From contig CANLCC010000037.1 of assembly GCA_947488815.1 (NCBI GenBank), forward strand, positions 1 to 22,364: a DNA stretch of 22,364 nt, written 5' to 3'. The first letter of the stretch is position 1; every line of letters begins with the position of its first letter. The notes under the pieces are model-generated. The model saw only the letters and a list, made by a program, of their open reading frames with translations, was not told the DNA's origin and made no database searches. Shown here in pieces: positions 7,869-15,845 of this stretch. The position numbers and the translations under genes are program-made. The stretch is from CAIQIA01 sp945861105 (lineage in GTDB: Bacteria > Cyanobacteriota > Cyanobacteriia > PCC-6307 > Cyanobiaceae).

Positions 7869-9077
7869 TTGCAGCTCCGGCTGCGTCCCATTCCCACTCT
7901 TCCCTCCCCACCTGTGGATCTACCCCGCCCGGCCCCCCGAGCTCCCCAGCGGCGCCGGCCGGCCGGCCGGGGACCAGGCCGGCCCCTGGCGGTGGGACTG
8001 CTGGTGCTGGCCCTGGTGGCCGGCGGCGGCTGGTTCGGCCTGCGCCAGCGCCAGCAGCGGGCCGAGCGGCGGGACATCAGCGCCTACACCACCGTTGTTC
8101 GCGAAGGCTCCCTGCCGGGCATCGTCACCGCCAGCGGTGAGGTGGGGGCCCTGGAGCAGGTCAACATCAGCCCCAAACAGCAGGGCCAGCTGCTCAGGCT
8201 CTTCGTCGATGAGGGCGACACCGTGGCCGCCGGCCAGCCCATCGCCGAGATGGACCCGAGCGACACCAACAACCGGCTGCAGGAGTTGAAGGCCCTGCTC
8301 GAATCGGCCCAGATTCAGCGCGACAAGAGCCGCGGCGAATTCGAGCGCCGCCGGCAGCTGTTCGACCAGGGGGGCCTGAGCCGCGATGACCTGTTGCGCT
8401 TCCAGGCCGCCTACGACAACGACGAGCGGGCCGTGATGGCAGCGGGCCAGAGGCTGGCCCAACGGCAGGTGCTGCAGAACGACCTGATCGTCCGTGCCCC
8501 CTTCGCCGGCCGCATCACCAACCGTTACGCCGACCCCGGATCGTTCGTCACCCCCACCACCGCCGCCTCCGCCACGGCAGGGGCCACCAGCTCGTCGATC
8601 GTCGAACTGTCGAGTGGCCTGCTGGTCAAGGCCCGGGTGCCCGAAAGTGACATCGGCCGCATCCGCCTGGGCCAGCAGGCCCGCGTGCGCGTCGACGCCT
8701 ATCCCGACGATCGCTTCCCGGCCGTGGTCGACCGCATCTCCCCCCGGGCCGAGAAGACCAACAACGTCACCAGCGTCGAGGTGCGCCTGCAGCTGATCAA
8801 TCCCCCCGCCGACCGCCTGCGGATCGGCATGACCGCCGATGTCGACTTCGACGCCGGCCAGCTGCCGCCGAAGCCGGTGCTGCCCACCGTGGCCGTCGTG
8901 ACCGAGAACGGCAAGCCGGGGGTGCTGGTGCCAGGCAAGGACGGCCAGCCGAAGTTCCGTGAAGTGGTGCTGGGCAGCAGCAGCGGTCGCGACACCCAGG
9001 TGCTGCAGGGGGTGGGGCCAGGGGAGCGGGTGTTCCTCGAACTGCCCCCCTGGGCTAAGAAGCGGCGCGAGAGCTGA
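7869..9077 (+). CDS. Membrane-fusion (periplasmic adaptor) protein, HlyD/MacA/RND type
   Basis: The best frame begins at a TTG (7869); a GTG at 7914 would shorten the proline/arginine-rich leader, so the start is uncertain. One N-terminal membrane segment, RPLAVGLLVLALVAGGGWFG, anchors the protein. Then follow the first lipoyl half (VTASGEVGALEQVNISPKQQ), a helical hairpin of about 70 residues (QIQRDKSRGEFERRRQLFDQ onwards), the second lipoyl half (DLIVRAPFAGRITNRYADPG), and a beta-barrel domain with LRIGMTADVDFDAG. These features define adaptors that link an inner-membrane pump to an outer-membrane channel. No ABC or RND pump gene is next to it: its neighbours are ychF and wecB, both on the other strand. 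The transported substrate is therefore unknown. Confidence 0.9.
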   Translation: MQLRLRPIPTLPSPPVDLPRPAPRAPQRRRPAGRGPGRPLAVGLLVLALVAGGGWFGLRQRQQRAERRDISAYTTVVREGSLPGIVTASGEVGALEQVNISPKQQGQLLRLFVDEGDTVAAGQPIAEMDPSDTNNRLQELKALLESAQIQRDKSRGEFERRRQLFDQGGLSRDDLLRFQAAYDNDERAVMAAGQRLAQRQVLQNDLIVRAPFAGRITNRYADPGSFVTPTTAASATAGATSSSIVELSSGLLVKARVPESDIGRIRLGQQARVRVDAYPDDRFPAVVDRISPRAEKTNNVTSVEVRLQLINPPADRLRIGMTADVDFDAGQLPPKPVLPTVAVVTENGKPGVLVPGKDGQPKFREVVLGSSSGRDTQVLQGVGPGERVFLELPPWAKKRRES

Positions 9078-10179
9078 TCCAGGCCGCGCAGGCCGCCACG
9101 ATCTGGGTGCTGGCGGTGCCGTCACCGAAGGGGTTGTGGGCCCGGGCCATGGCCTCGTAGGCCTCGGCATCCTCGAGCAGGCGGCCGGCCTCGCGCTCGA
9201 TCGCGTCGGCATCGGTGCCGATCAGCCGGGCAGTGCCGGCCTCCACGGCCTCGGGCCGTTCGGTGGTGCGGCGCAGCACCAGCACAGGCTTGCCGAGGGA
9301 TGGCGCCTCCTCCTGCAGACCGCCGGAGTCGGTGAGCAGCAGGGTGCAACCGCGGATGGCCGCCACCAGCCGGTCGTAATCCAGCGGTTCCGTGAGAAAC
9401 ACGCGGGGATGGTCCCCCAGCAGCTGCTGCAGCGGTTCACGCACGGTGGGGTTGCGGTGCAACGGCAGCAGCAGCGCCGTGTCGGGGAACCGCTCGAGCA
9501 GGGCCAGAAACCCCGTGGCGATGGACTGCAGCGGCGGGCCCCAGTTCTCCCGTCGGTGCACCGTGGCCAGGATCACCCGCTGCCTCGCCCAGTCGAGGCC
9601 GGGCACATCACAGGCCGGCGCCGCGGCCGCCATCTGCAGCAAGGCGTCGATGACGGTGTTGCCCGTGATGTGAATCTCCCCCAGCACCCCCGAAGCGCGC
9701 AGGTTGGCCGCCGAGGTGGCCGTCGGCGCAAAGTGCAGCTGGGTCAGCTGCGAGATCAGCCGACGGTTGGCCTCCTCTGGGAAGGGGTCGAACAGATCGT
9801 CGGTGCGCAGACCGGCTTCCACGTGGCCCACCGGAATGCGGTCGTAGAAGGCGGCCAGAGCGGCGGCAAAGGCCGTGGTCGTGTCGCCCTGCACCAGCAC
9901 GAGGTCGGGGCGGTGCTCGGCGAATTCGAGCCGCAGCCCCTCGAGGGCGGCGCAGGTCACGTGGGTGAGGGTCTGGCGCGGGGCCATCAGGGCCAGGTCG
10001 GTGTCGGCCTGCAGGCCGAACAGCTCCATCACCTGGGCCACCATCTCGCGGTGCTGACCGGTGAGCACCACCCGGGTGGCAAAGAGCGGCGAGGCCTGGA
10101 ACGCCCGGATCACCGGGGCCATCTTGATCGCCTCCGGACGGGTGCCGAGCACCAGCGAGACACGGGGGAGCGAAGCCAA
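9055..10179 (-). CDS. wecB: UDP-N-acetylglucosamine 2-epimerase (non-hydrolysing)
   Basis: This enzyme interconverts UDP-GlcNAc and UDP-ManNAc for surface polysaccharide synthesis. All family motifs are present in order: GTRPEAIKMAPVIRAF near the N-terminus, VLVQGDTTT, GHVEAGLRTDD, PFPEEANRRL, LHFAPT, ITGNTVIDAL, ATVHRREN and LLLTDSGGLQEEAPSLGKP. The GDT aspartate, the HVEAGLR glutamate and the HRREN histidine correspond to catalytic or substrate residues of the family. I chose the TTG at 10179 because it gives MASLPRVSLVLGTRPEAIK and 374 residues, the usual length; the frame stays open further upstream, but that part overlaps the divergent pilT gene. No other polysaccharide gene is adjacent. 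Its last 23 bases overlap the adaptor gene. Confidence 0.95.
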   Translation of the reverse strand: MASLPRVSLVLGTRPEAIKMAPVIRAFQASPLFATRVVLTGQHREMVAQVMELFGLQADTDLALMAPRQTLTHVTCAALEGLRLEFAEHRPDLVLVQGDTTTAFAAALAAFYDRIPVGHVEAGLRTDDLFDPFPEEANRRLISQLTQLHFAPTATSAANLRASGVLGEIHITGNTVIDALLQMAAAAPACDVPGLDWARQRVILATVHRRENWGPPLQSIATGFLALLERFPDTALLLPLHRNPTVREPLQQLLGDHPRVFLTEPLDYDRLVAAIRGCTLLLTDSGGLQEEAPSLGKPVLVLRRTTERPEAVEAGTARLIGTDADAIEREAGRLLEDAEAYEAMARAHNPFGDGTASTQIVAACAAWISSRAAS

Positions 10180-10244
10180 GACAACGGGCGCAGCCAGAGG
10201 GATCCTAGGGATGCCCGGGAGCGGGCCCCCCTTGCCTGACTGCC

Positions 10245-11345
10245 ATGGAGCTGCCACCCCTGCCACCCCCAGCCCAGGCAGGCCAGCCCGACAGCCTCGC
10301 CGCCATCGTCGAGCTGGCCCGCATCCAGAATTTCTCGGATGTGCACCTCGGCGTCGGCGAGGAGCCGCGGTTCCGCAGCCGCGGTGACATGGTCGGCACC
10401 GGCTGGCCCGTGACCGATGCCGCACGGTTCAGCGGCTGGGTGGGCGAGATGCTCGACCCCGAGGCCCAGCAGCGCTTCCAGCGCGACAAGGAATTCGACG
10501 GGTCCTTCGCCTTCGAGCGGGTGCGGGTGCGCATCAACCTGCTCGAGAGCCTGCGGGGTCCGGCGATGGTGCTGCGGCTGATCCCCGGCACCATCGCCAG
10601 CCTCGAGGAGCTGCAGCTGCCCACGGTGCTGCAGGACCTCGCCGCCCGCCCCAAGGGGCTGGTGCTGGTGACCGGCCCCACCGGCTCAGGCAAGAGCACC
10701 ACCCTGGCGGCAATGATCGACTGGATCAACCGCACCATGGCCCGCCACATCCTCACGATCGAGGACCCGGTGGAGTTCGTGCACGAGAGCCGCCGCTCCC
10801 TGGTGCGCCAGCGGGAAGTGGGACGCCACACCCTTGAGTTTCACAACGCCCTGCGGGCAGCCCTGAGGGAGGACCCCGATGTGATCCTCATCGGCGAGAT
10901 CCGCGACGGTGTGACCCTCACCACGGCCCTGGAGGCCTCCCAGACCGGCCATCTGGTCTTCGGAACGCTGCACACCAACTCGGCCGTGCGCACGGTGGAA
11001 CGGGTGCTGGGGATGGTGCCCCCCAGCGACCAGGAGAGCCTGCGGCGGTCGCTGGCGGAATCCCTGCTGGGGGTCGTCGCCCAGGGCCTGATCAAGACAG
11101 GCGATGGCCGCCGCGCCGCCTTCCACGACATCCTGATCAACACCGAGGCCTGCCGCGACTACATCCAGCGCGGCGATCTGGATGCCGTCGAAGAGATCAT
11201 GGAACGCAGCGGTTTCGATGGCATGGTGACCGCCAATCAGTCCCTGCTTGCCCTGGTGGAAGCCGGCCGGGTCGAGGGACCCCAGGCTGTGGCCCAGAGC
11301 CTCAGACCGAACGAGCTGGCCCAGGCCCTACGCGGTCGCCAGTAG
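10245..11345 (+). CDS. pilT: Type IV pilus retraction ATPase, PilT family
   Basis: This 366-residue hexameric ATPase would power pilus retraction. Landmarks are Walker A GPTGSGKST (144-152), the Asp box TIEDPVEF (171-178), Walker B DPDVILIGEIRD (210-221) and the His box GHLVFGTLHTNSA (235-247), with the PAS-like N-domain at about 15-110 (IQNFSDVHLGVGEEPRFRSR). The C-terminus has the helical PilT tail (ITANQ-like VTANQSLLALVEAGRV) rather than the zinc-binding region typical of PilB. No pilB or pilC lies next to it, so this is a stand-alone paralogue, perhaps comparable to the separate pilT2-type genes of other cyanobacteria. The start ATG gives a proline-rich 10-residue leader. It is divergent from wecB and convergent with the hli gene. 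Confidence 0.92.
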   Translation: MELPPLPPPAQAGQPDSLAAIVELARIQNFSDVHLGVGEEPRFRSRGDMVGTGWPVTDAARFSGWVGEMLDPEAQQRFQRDKEFDGSFAFERVRVRINLLESLRGPAMVLRLIPGTIASLEELQLPTVLQDLAARPKGLVLVTGPTGSGKSTTLAAMIDWINRTMARHILTIEDPVEFVHESRRSLVRQREVGRHTLEFHNALRAALREDPDVILIGEIRDGVTLTTALEASQTGHLVFGTLHTNSAVRTVERVLGMVPPSDQESLRRSLAESLLGVVAQGLIKTGDGRRAAFHDILINTEACRDYIQRGDLDAVEEIMERSGFDGMVTANQSLLALVEAGRVEGPQAVAQSLRPNELAQALRGRQ

Positions 11346-11522
11346 GCGCACCAGCACAAGGGACATCAACGCCAGGGACAGCCCCAGCATCGCCAGGCGA
11401 CCGTTCCAGATCTCGGCCTGGGGGGTGAAGCCCCGGCGCCAACGGTTCAGCTCCTGCCGATCGAGGGGGTCCGCCGTCACAGGGGCCTCGGGGGTGGCGG
11501 TGCCAGCTTGCTCGCGGGGCAT
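11328..11522 (-). CDS. hli: High-light-inducible protein (Hli/Scp, one-helix chlorophyll-binding)
   Basis: This 64-residue protein carries the chlorophyll-binding helix signature: GFTPQAEIWNGRLAMLGLSL, containing the ExxNxRxAMxG pattern (E38, N41, R43 by my count), followed by a hydrophobic segment to the C-terminus (ALMSLVLVRLL). Hli proteins sit in the thylakoid membrane and protect or help assemble photosystems under excess light. The N-terminal 35 residues are hydrophilic and variable, as usual. The ATG at 11522 has AGGA 6 bases upstream on its strand. A wholly different frame over the same bases is open but has none of these residues. The last 18 bases overlap the 3' end of pilT. Confidence 0.92.
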   Translation of the reverse strand: MPREQAGTATPEAPVTADPLDRQELNRWRRGFTPQAEIWNGRLAMLGLSLALMSLVLVRLLATA

Positions 11523-11565
11523 CGGAGGTCCTAATTGATGGCGCCAGGTTAGGCGGATTCAACGG

Positions 11566-12615
11566 TCAGAACGGTGCCGATCCGTACAGCCGGTCGGCCT
11601 GCTCAAGGGGCAACCGGGGCGCCACCCCCAGGTCGAGTGACGACTGCTGGCCGGCCTGCAGGCGACGGCAGGCCGCCAGGCCGATCATGGCCGCGTTGTC
11701 GGTGCAGAGGGCCGGCGGCGCCAGCCGCAGCTCCAGACCGGCGGCGCTGCAGGCCTGCTGCAGCCCGGCCCGCAGACAGGCATTCGCCGACACCCCCCCC
11801 ACCACCACCAGGCCGGCCAGACCGCGGTCCACGGCGCAGCGCACGCTGCGGCCCACCAGCACCCGGCAGACCGCCTGCTGAAACGACGCCGCCAGGTCTG
11901 CCACCGGCAGTGGCTCACCTGTGGCCTCCAGGCGCTGCACCTCACGCAGCACGGCGGTCTTGAGGCCGCTGAAGCTGAAGGCCCAGGGATCGAACCCTCC
12001 CCCCGCCAGGCGGATGCGGCCCTCGGGAAAGCGGAAGCGGTCGCCATCGCCCCCGCGGGCGGCGACCTCGACCGCCGGCCCGCCGGGGTACCCCAGGCCC
12101 AGCAGCCGGGCCACCTTGTCGAAGGCCTCGCCGGCGGCATCGTCATGGGTGCCGGCCAGACGCTCGTAACGATCCGGCGGTGTGAGAGCGATCAGCTCGG
12201 TGTGGCCGCCCGACACCAGCAGCACCAGCAGCGGGCCGGCGGCGGCCTCCCCCCCCAGGGCTGCGCACAGGTGACCTTCCAGGTGATGCACCCCCACGAA
12301 CGGCACCCCCGCCAGCTGGGCGAGGGTGCGGCCGCTGATCGACCCCACCAGCAGTGCCCCCAGCAGGCCGGGGGTGACGGTGGCCGCCACGGCGTCGAGA
12401 TCGGCAAGACCGACCCCCGCCCCCCGCAGGGCCCCTTCGACCATGACCGGCAGCAGTTCGACGTGGCGCCGGGAGGCCAGTTCAGGCACCACCCCGCCCC
12501 AGCGGGCGTGGTCCTGCACCTGTGAGGCCACTTCACTGCTCAGCACCCGCCCGTCGCGGACGACGGCGGCGGCGGTCTCGTCACAACTTGTTTCGAGGGC
12601 GAGAACCGTGGTCAT
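11566..12615 (-). CDS. tsaD: tRNA N6-adenosine threonylcarbamoyltransferase TsaD
   Basis: TsaD, with TsaB and TsaE, transfers the threonylcarbamoyl group to A37 of ANN-decoding tRNAs. The 349-residue protein starts MTTVLALETSCDETAAAVV, the expected N-terminal motif. It has the metal-binding pair H111 and H115 in GVHHLEGHLCAAL, the LLVLLVSGGHTEL segment, and a C-terminal CTDNAAMIGLAA with the third metal ligand aspartate. All are intact and the length is normal. The other partners (tsaB, tsaC, tsaE) are not in this window. It is divergent from psaF with a 58-base gap, so their promoters must lie very close together or overlap coding sequence. Confidence 0.97.
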   Translation of the reverse strand: MTTVLALETSCDETAAAVVRDGRVLSSEVASQVQDHARWGGVVPELASRRHVELLPVMVEGALRGAGVGLADLDAVAATVTPGLLGALLVGSISGRTLAQLAGVPFVGVHHLEGHLCAALGGEAAAGPLLVLLVSGGHTELIALTPPDRYERLAGTHDDAAGEAFDKVARLLGLGYPGGPAVEVAARGGDGDRFRFPEGRIRLAGGGFDPWAFSFSGLKTAVLREVQRLEATGEPLPVADLAASFQQAVCRVLVGRSVRCAVDRGLAGLVVVGGVSANACLRAGLQQACSAAGLELRLAPPALCTDNAAMIGLAACRRLQAGQQSSLDLGVAPRLPLEQADRLYGSAPF

Positions 12616-12673
12616 GACACCTCTGGGCTGCCTCTACTGTCCGCACAGCGACCGCGGTCCGGCCCTGCCCATC

Positions 12674-13150
12674 ATGCGACGACTCTTCGCCGTTCTTCTC
12701 TCCGGCTTTCTCCTCTTCGGCTTTGCGCCGATGGCCCACGCCGATGTGGCCGGCCTGACCCCGTGCAGCGAGAGTGCGCGCTTCCAGCAGCGGGCCGCCA
12801 CCGCCAAGACCGAGCAGGCCAAGGCTCGGTTCGAGCGTTACGGCCAGGCCCTCTGCGGTGCCGATGGCCTGCCCCACCTGATCGTGGACGGCCGCTGGAG
12901 CCACGCCGGCGACTTCACCATCCCCGGCATCATGTTCCTGTACATCGCTGGAACCATCGGCTGGGCCGGCCGCAGCTACCTGCAGGCGATCCGCGGCAAG
13001 GACGCCAACATGAAGGAAATTCAGATTGACCTGCCGGTCGCCTTCAAGGCCACCCTCGGGGCAGCCACCTGGCCCCTGGCCGCCTTCGCCGAGCTGAACG
13101 GCAAGAAACTGACCGCCAGCGACGCCCACGTCACCGTCTCCCCCCGCTGA
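12674..13150 (+). CDS. psaF: Photosystem I subunit III, PsaF
   Basis: This 158-residue precursor begins with a signal peptide, MRRLFAVLLSGFLLFGFAPMAHA, which is cleaved before DVAGLTPCSESARFQQRA. Two cysteines (LTPC and ALCGADGLPHL) and the luminal helices match PsaF. The membrane helix is IPGIMFLYIAGTIGWAGRSYL, followed by the conserved stromal tail IQIDLPVAFKATLGAATWPL. PsaF sits at the edge of photosystem I on the luminal side. The frame is open well upstream, but only the ATG at 12674 gives a normal signal peptide. No Shine-Dalgarno sequence is seen. It precedes psaJ by 38 bases, the usual psaFJ operon. Confidence 0.97.
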   Translation: MRRLFAVLLSGFLLFGFAPMAHADVAGLTPCSESARFQQRAATAKTEQAKARFERYGQALCGADGLPHLIVDGRWSHAGDFTIPGIMFLYIAGTIGWAGRSYLQAIRGKDANMKEIQIDLPVAFKATLGAATWPLAAFAELNGKKLTASDAHVTVSPR

Positions 13151-13188
13151 AGGCAGCGCAACCCATCCCCACTTTCATTACCTCTGCC

Positions 13189-13305
13189 ATGAAGAAATTT
13201 CTCACCACCGCGCCGGTGTTTGCGGCCATCTGGTTCACCATCACCGCCGGGATCATGATCGAATTCAACCGTTTCTTCCCCGATCTGCTGTTCCATCCCC
13301 TCTGA
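13189..13305 (+). CDS. psaJ: Photosystem I subunit IX, PsaJ (38 residues)
   Basis: The short frame starting at the ATG at 13189 encodes MKKFLTTAPVFAAIWFTITA followed by GIMIEFNRFFPDLLFHPL and a TGA stop. It is a single hydrophobic helix flanked by charged ends, with the conserved FLTTAPV start and the E-x-NRFFPD motif of PsaJ. PsaJ is a one-helix membrane subunit that stabilises PsaF in photosystem I. It lies 38 bases after psaF and is probably co-transcribed with it, ending at the terminator at 13416-13445. Its size makes it easy to miss in automatic gene calls. The upstream 20 bases are pyrimidine-rich, with no Shine-Dalgarno sequence. Confidence 0.96.
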   Translation: MKKFLTTAPVFAAIWFTITAGIMIEFNRFFPDLLFHPL

Positions 13306-13323
13306 CCATCAGAGAGTGATCGA

Positions 13324-13352
13324 TTGAGACCAGTCAGATCAATTCTTTTAAT
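13324..13352 (+). promoter_or_regulatory. Candidate promoter in the AT-rich spacer after psaJ
   Basis: TTGAGA (13324-13329) and TTTAAT (13347-13352) are each one base away from the sigma-70-type consensus and are separated by exactly 17 bases. They lie in a 37% GC stretch within an otherwise GC-rich region. Transcription from here would start near 13359 and end at the terminator, giving an RNA of about 85 bases. AT-rich DNA throws up such matches by chance, so this is weak evidence. Confidence 0.3.
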
Positions 13353-13415
13353 GATCGGACTCAAAAGAGTATTTCAGTAGACTCGCAAAGTTGTCTTCAG
13401 AATCTAACCCTCTCT

Positions 13416-13445
13416 CCCCTGAAGAGTTGCTCTTCAGGGGTTTTT
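13416..13445 (+). terminator. Rho-independent terminator after psaFJ
   Basis: CCCCTGAAGAG (13416-13426) and CTCTTCAGGGG (13430-13440) form a perfect 11-bp stem around a TTG loop, followed at once by TTTTT. The T run exists only on the plus strand, so it ends transcripts coming from psaFJ (or from the candidate small RNA), not from gmk. Confidence 0.92.
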
Positions 13446-13470
13446 AATTGCGAGCGAAGCGACCCGTTAT

Positions 13471-14061
13471 TCAAGCGGTTTCATCCACCGGAGTGACCTC
13501 CAGACCCATCAGCCGTTCGAGCTCGGCCACCGCCTGCGGCAGCTCGTGGTTGACCACCACCGCATCGAATTCAGGTTCGGCCTGCAGTTCCTCTTCGGCC
13601 CGGGCCAGCCGCCGCACGATCGCCTCTTCGCTGTCGGTGCCGCGACCGCGGATGCGACGCTCCAGTTCCGCCAGCGACGGGGGTCGCACGAACACCTGAA
13701 AGGCCTCCGGGCAGTGGCGCCGCACCTGGCGGGCGCCCTCCAGTTCGATCTCCAGCAGCACGGGGATGCCCCGGGCCAGGCGCTCCTCCACCGCCGCCCG
13801 GGGGGTGCCGTAGCCGTTGCCGGCGAAGCGGGCCCACTCGAGCAGACCACCCCCCTCGACAAGGGCCTCGAAGGTCTCAGGGCTGTGGAAGAAGTAGTGC
13901 ACCCCCTCCTGCTCCCCCGGGCGCGGTGGCCGGGTGGTGGCCGACACCGACAGCCAGAGCTGGGGGTGACGCTGGCGCAACAGCTGCACCAGGGTTCCCT
14001 TGCCGACACCACTCGGTCCCGTCAGCACGGTCAGGGGACGGGGGGTGGGGGTCGCGGCCAT
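13471..14061 (-). CDS. gmk: Guanylate kinase
   Basis: Gmk phosphorylates GMP or dGMP to the diphosphate using ATP. The 196-residue protein has the P-loop GPSGVGKGTL at about 15-24, the GMP-binding segment SVSATTRPPRPGEQEGVHYF, then FHSPETFEALVEGGGLLEWA with the conserved acidic residues, YGTPRAAVEE, and LEIELEGARQVRRHCPEA. The lid-region arginines occur in IRGRGTDSEEAIVRRLARAE. Length and start (MAATPTPRPLTVLTGPSG) are normal. It is divergent from rqcH with a 41-base gap and convergent with psaJ, from which it is separated by the terminator-bearing spacer. Confidence 0.97.
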   Translation of the reverse strand: MAATPTPRPLTVLTGPSGVGKGTLVQLLRQRHPQLWLSVSATTRPPRPGEQEGVHYFFHSPETFEALVEGGGLLEWARFAGNGYGTPRAAVEERLARGIPVLLEIELEGARQVRRHCPEAFQVFVRPPSLAELERRIRGRGTDSEEAIVRRLARAEEELQAEPEFDAVVVNHELPQAVAELERLMGLEVTPVDETA

Positions 14062-14102
14062 GGCAGCCCGGCTCGGTTGGGGCGACGCTAAGGCCCGGCA
14101 CC

Positions 14103-15845
14103 ATGGGGCCCATGCAATCCCAGGACACCACCACCCTGCGGGCCGTCGTGGCGGAACTGGCCCCCCAGCTGCTGCCTGCCCGCTTCGAAAAGGCCCAGCA
14201 ACCCAGGCCCCAGGCCCTGCAGCTGGGCTTCAGGACCGCCGGCAGCCGCCTCTGGCTTGAGGTCAGCTGGCAGGCCGACGATGCCCGCTGCCACGCCATT
14301 CCGCCGCCGCCCCGCCAGGGGGAGGGCAGCACCCTGGCCCAGCAGCTGCAGCACGGCCTCGGCGGCCTGGCCCTGGTGAGCCTCGACCAGCCCCCCTGGG
14401 AGCGGGTGCTGCGGCTCGGCTTCGCCCCTCGACCCGGGGAGCCCCTGCAGCGGCAGCTGCTGATCGAACTGATGGGTCGCCACAGCAACGTCTTCCTGCT
14501 GGATGAGCAGCAGCTCGTGATCGCCGCCGCCCGCCAGGTGCGGGATCACCAGTCCCGCTGGCGGCCGATCGGCACCGGCGATCCCTACAGCCCGCCGCCC
14601 CCCCTGGCCGGCGCGTTGCCCGACCTCCGCGAGCCCCTGGAGGACTGGCGCCGGCGGTTGAGCCTGCGGTCCGAACCCGTCGGCCGGGCACTGCTGCAGA
14701 GCTATCGAGGGCTGAGCCCCAGCCTGCGGGACCAGCTGCTGACCCTGGCAGGCCTGGAGCAGGACCCCGCCGTCACCGACCTCGGATCGGACGACTGGCA
14801 GCGGTTGCACGGGGTCTGGAGGGCCTGGCTGGCCTGCCACGAGGCCCCCGATGGCGCCCTGGTGCCCTGGGGGGCTGGCTATCGCTGCTGGCGGCTGCCG
14901 TCGGAGCCGGTCGGCACCGGCGGGCCGCTCGCCCTCAACCTGGCCCTGGCGGACTATTACGAGGGGCACCGGCAGGGGCGGGAGCTGCGCCAGCGCTGGC
15001 ACCGCTTCAGCCAGAGCCTGGAGCGGCTGATGCAGCGCGAACGCCAGGAAATGGAGCGGCAACAACAGCTGCTGCAGCGCGCCGATGACGAGGCGCTGCT
15101 GCAGCGCCAGGCCGATCTGCTGCTGTGCCGGGAGGATGTGGGCAGCCTCGGGCACCGGCGGCTGGAGCTGGATGACCCCGCCGGCGGGCCGCCGCTGACG
15201 GTGGAGCTTGACCCCCGCCTGACCCTGGTGGCCCAGGCCCAGAAGCTGTATCAGCGGGCCCGGCGCTGGCGCCGGTCGGTGGCAGCGGTGGGGGAACGGC
15301 TCGAACACCATCGCCAGCGCCTGCAGCTGCTCGAGACCAGCCAGCTGCAGCAGCAGCTGGCCGATCCGTCGGACCCCGAGGTGCTCGCGGCCCTTGAGGA
15401 GGACCTGCGACCCTTCCAGGACCCCGACGGCAGCGGTCGCCGAGAACGCAGGACCAGCGGCGAACCCCGTCCCCTGGAACTGAGCAGTCCGGGGGGCCTG
15501 CGGCTGCTGGTGGGCCGCAACCACCGCCAGAACGACTGGATCAGCTTCCGCCAGGCCCGCCGGGGCGACCTCTGGTTCCACGCCCAGGAGCAGCCCGGCA
15601 GCCACGTGGTGCTCAAGGGCTCCGAGGGCACCCCGGAGGAAGCCGACCTGGCGGCGGCGGCCGATCTCGCCGCCCACTTCAGCCGCAGCCGCGGCAGCGC
15701 CCACGTGCCGGTGGTGATGGTGCCGGTGGAGCAGCTGCAACGGATTCCCGGCGCCCCGGCGGGGCTGGTGCGCCACGGCGGCGGCCGGGTGCTGTGGGGG
15801 GAACCCGATCGGGCCCGCGCCCTGCTCCCTACCCTGGCCCCATGA
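14103..15845 (+). CDS. rqcH: Ribosome quality control protein RqcH (NFACT family)
   Basis: RqcH binds 50S subunits with stalled nascent chains and recruits tRNA-Ala to add alanine tails that mark them for proteolysis. About 580 residues are encoded. The NFACT-N domain shows LIELMGRHSNVFLLDEQQLV and a WERVLRLGF segment where family members carry an acidic-Arg pair. A helix-hairpin-helix region follows, then a long Gln/Arg/Glu-rich coiled coil at about 300-440. The C-terminal NFACT-R domain has LRLLVGRNHRQNDWISF and DLWFHAQEQPGSHVVLK. Starts at 14103 (MGPMQSQD) and 14112 are both plausible; the open frame further upstream is inside gmk's antisense region. Its stop overlaps the tatC start (ATGA). 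Confidence 0.93.
   Translation: MGPMQSQDTTTLRAVVAELAPQLLPARFEKAQQPRPQALQLGFRTAGSRLWLEVSWQADDARCHAIPPPPRQGEGSTLAQQLQHGLGGLALVSLDQPPWERVLRLGFAPRPGEPLQRQLLIELMGRHSNVFLLDEQQLVIAAARQVRDHQSRWRPIGTGDPYSPPPPLAGALPDLREPLEDWRRRLSLRSEPVGRALLQSYRGLSPSLRDQLLTLAGLEQDPAVTDLGSDDWQRLHGVWRAWLACHEAPDGALVPWGAGYRCWRLPSEPVGTGGPLALNLALADYYEGHRQGRELRQRWHRFSQSLERLMQRERQEMERQQQLLQRADDEALLQRQADLLLCREDVGSLGHRRLELDDPAGGPPLTVELDPRLTLVAQAQKLYQRARRWRRSVAAVGERLEHHRQRLQLLETSQLQQQLADPSDPEVLAALEEDLRPFQDPDGSGRRERRTSGEPRPLELSSPGGLRLLVGRNHRQNDWISFRQARRGDLWFHAQEQPGSHVVLKGSEGTPEEADLAAAADLAAHFSRSRGSAHVPVVMVPVEQLQRIPGAPAGLVRHGGGRVLWGEPDRARALLPTLAP

Noticed and set aside
6871..8289. A 472-codon plus-strand open frame opposite ychF, running into the adaptor gene
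   Set aside because: It is antisense to ychF and then out of frame with the adaptor protein. Its composition (His/Gly/Gln-rich) is typical of a shadow frame.
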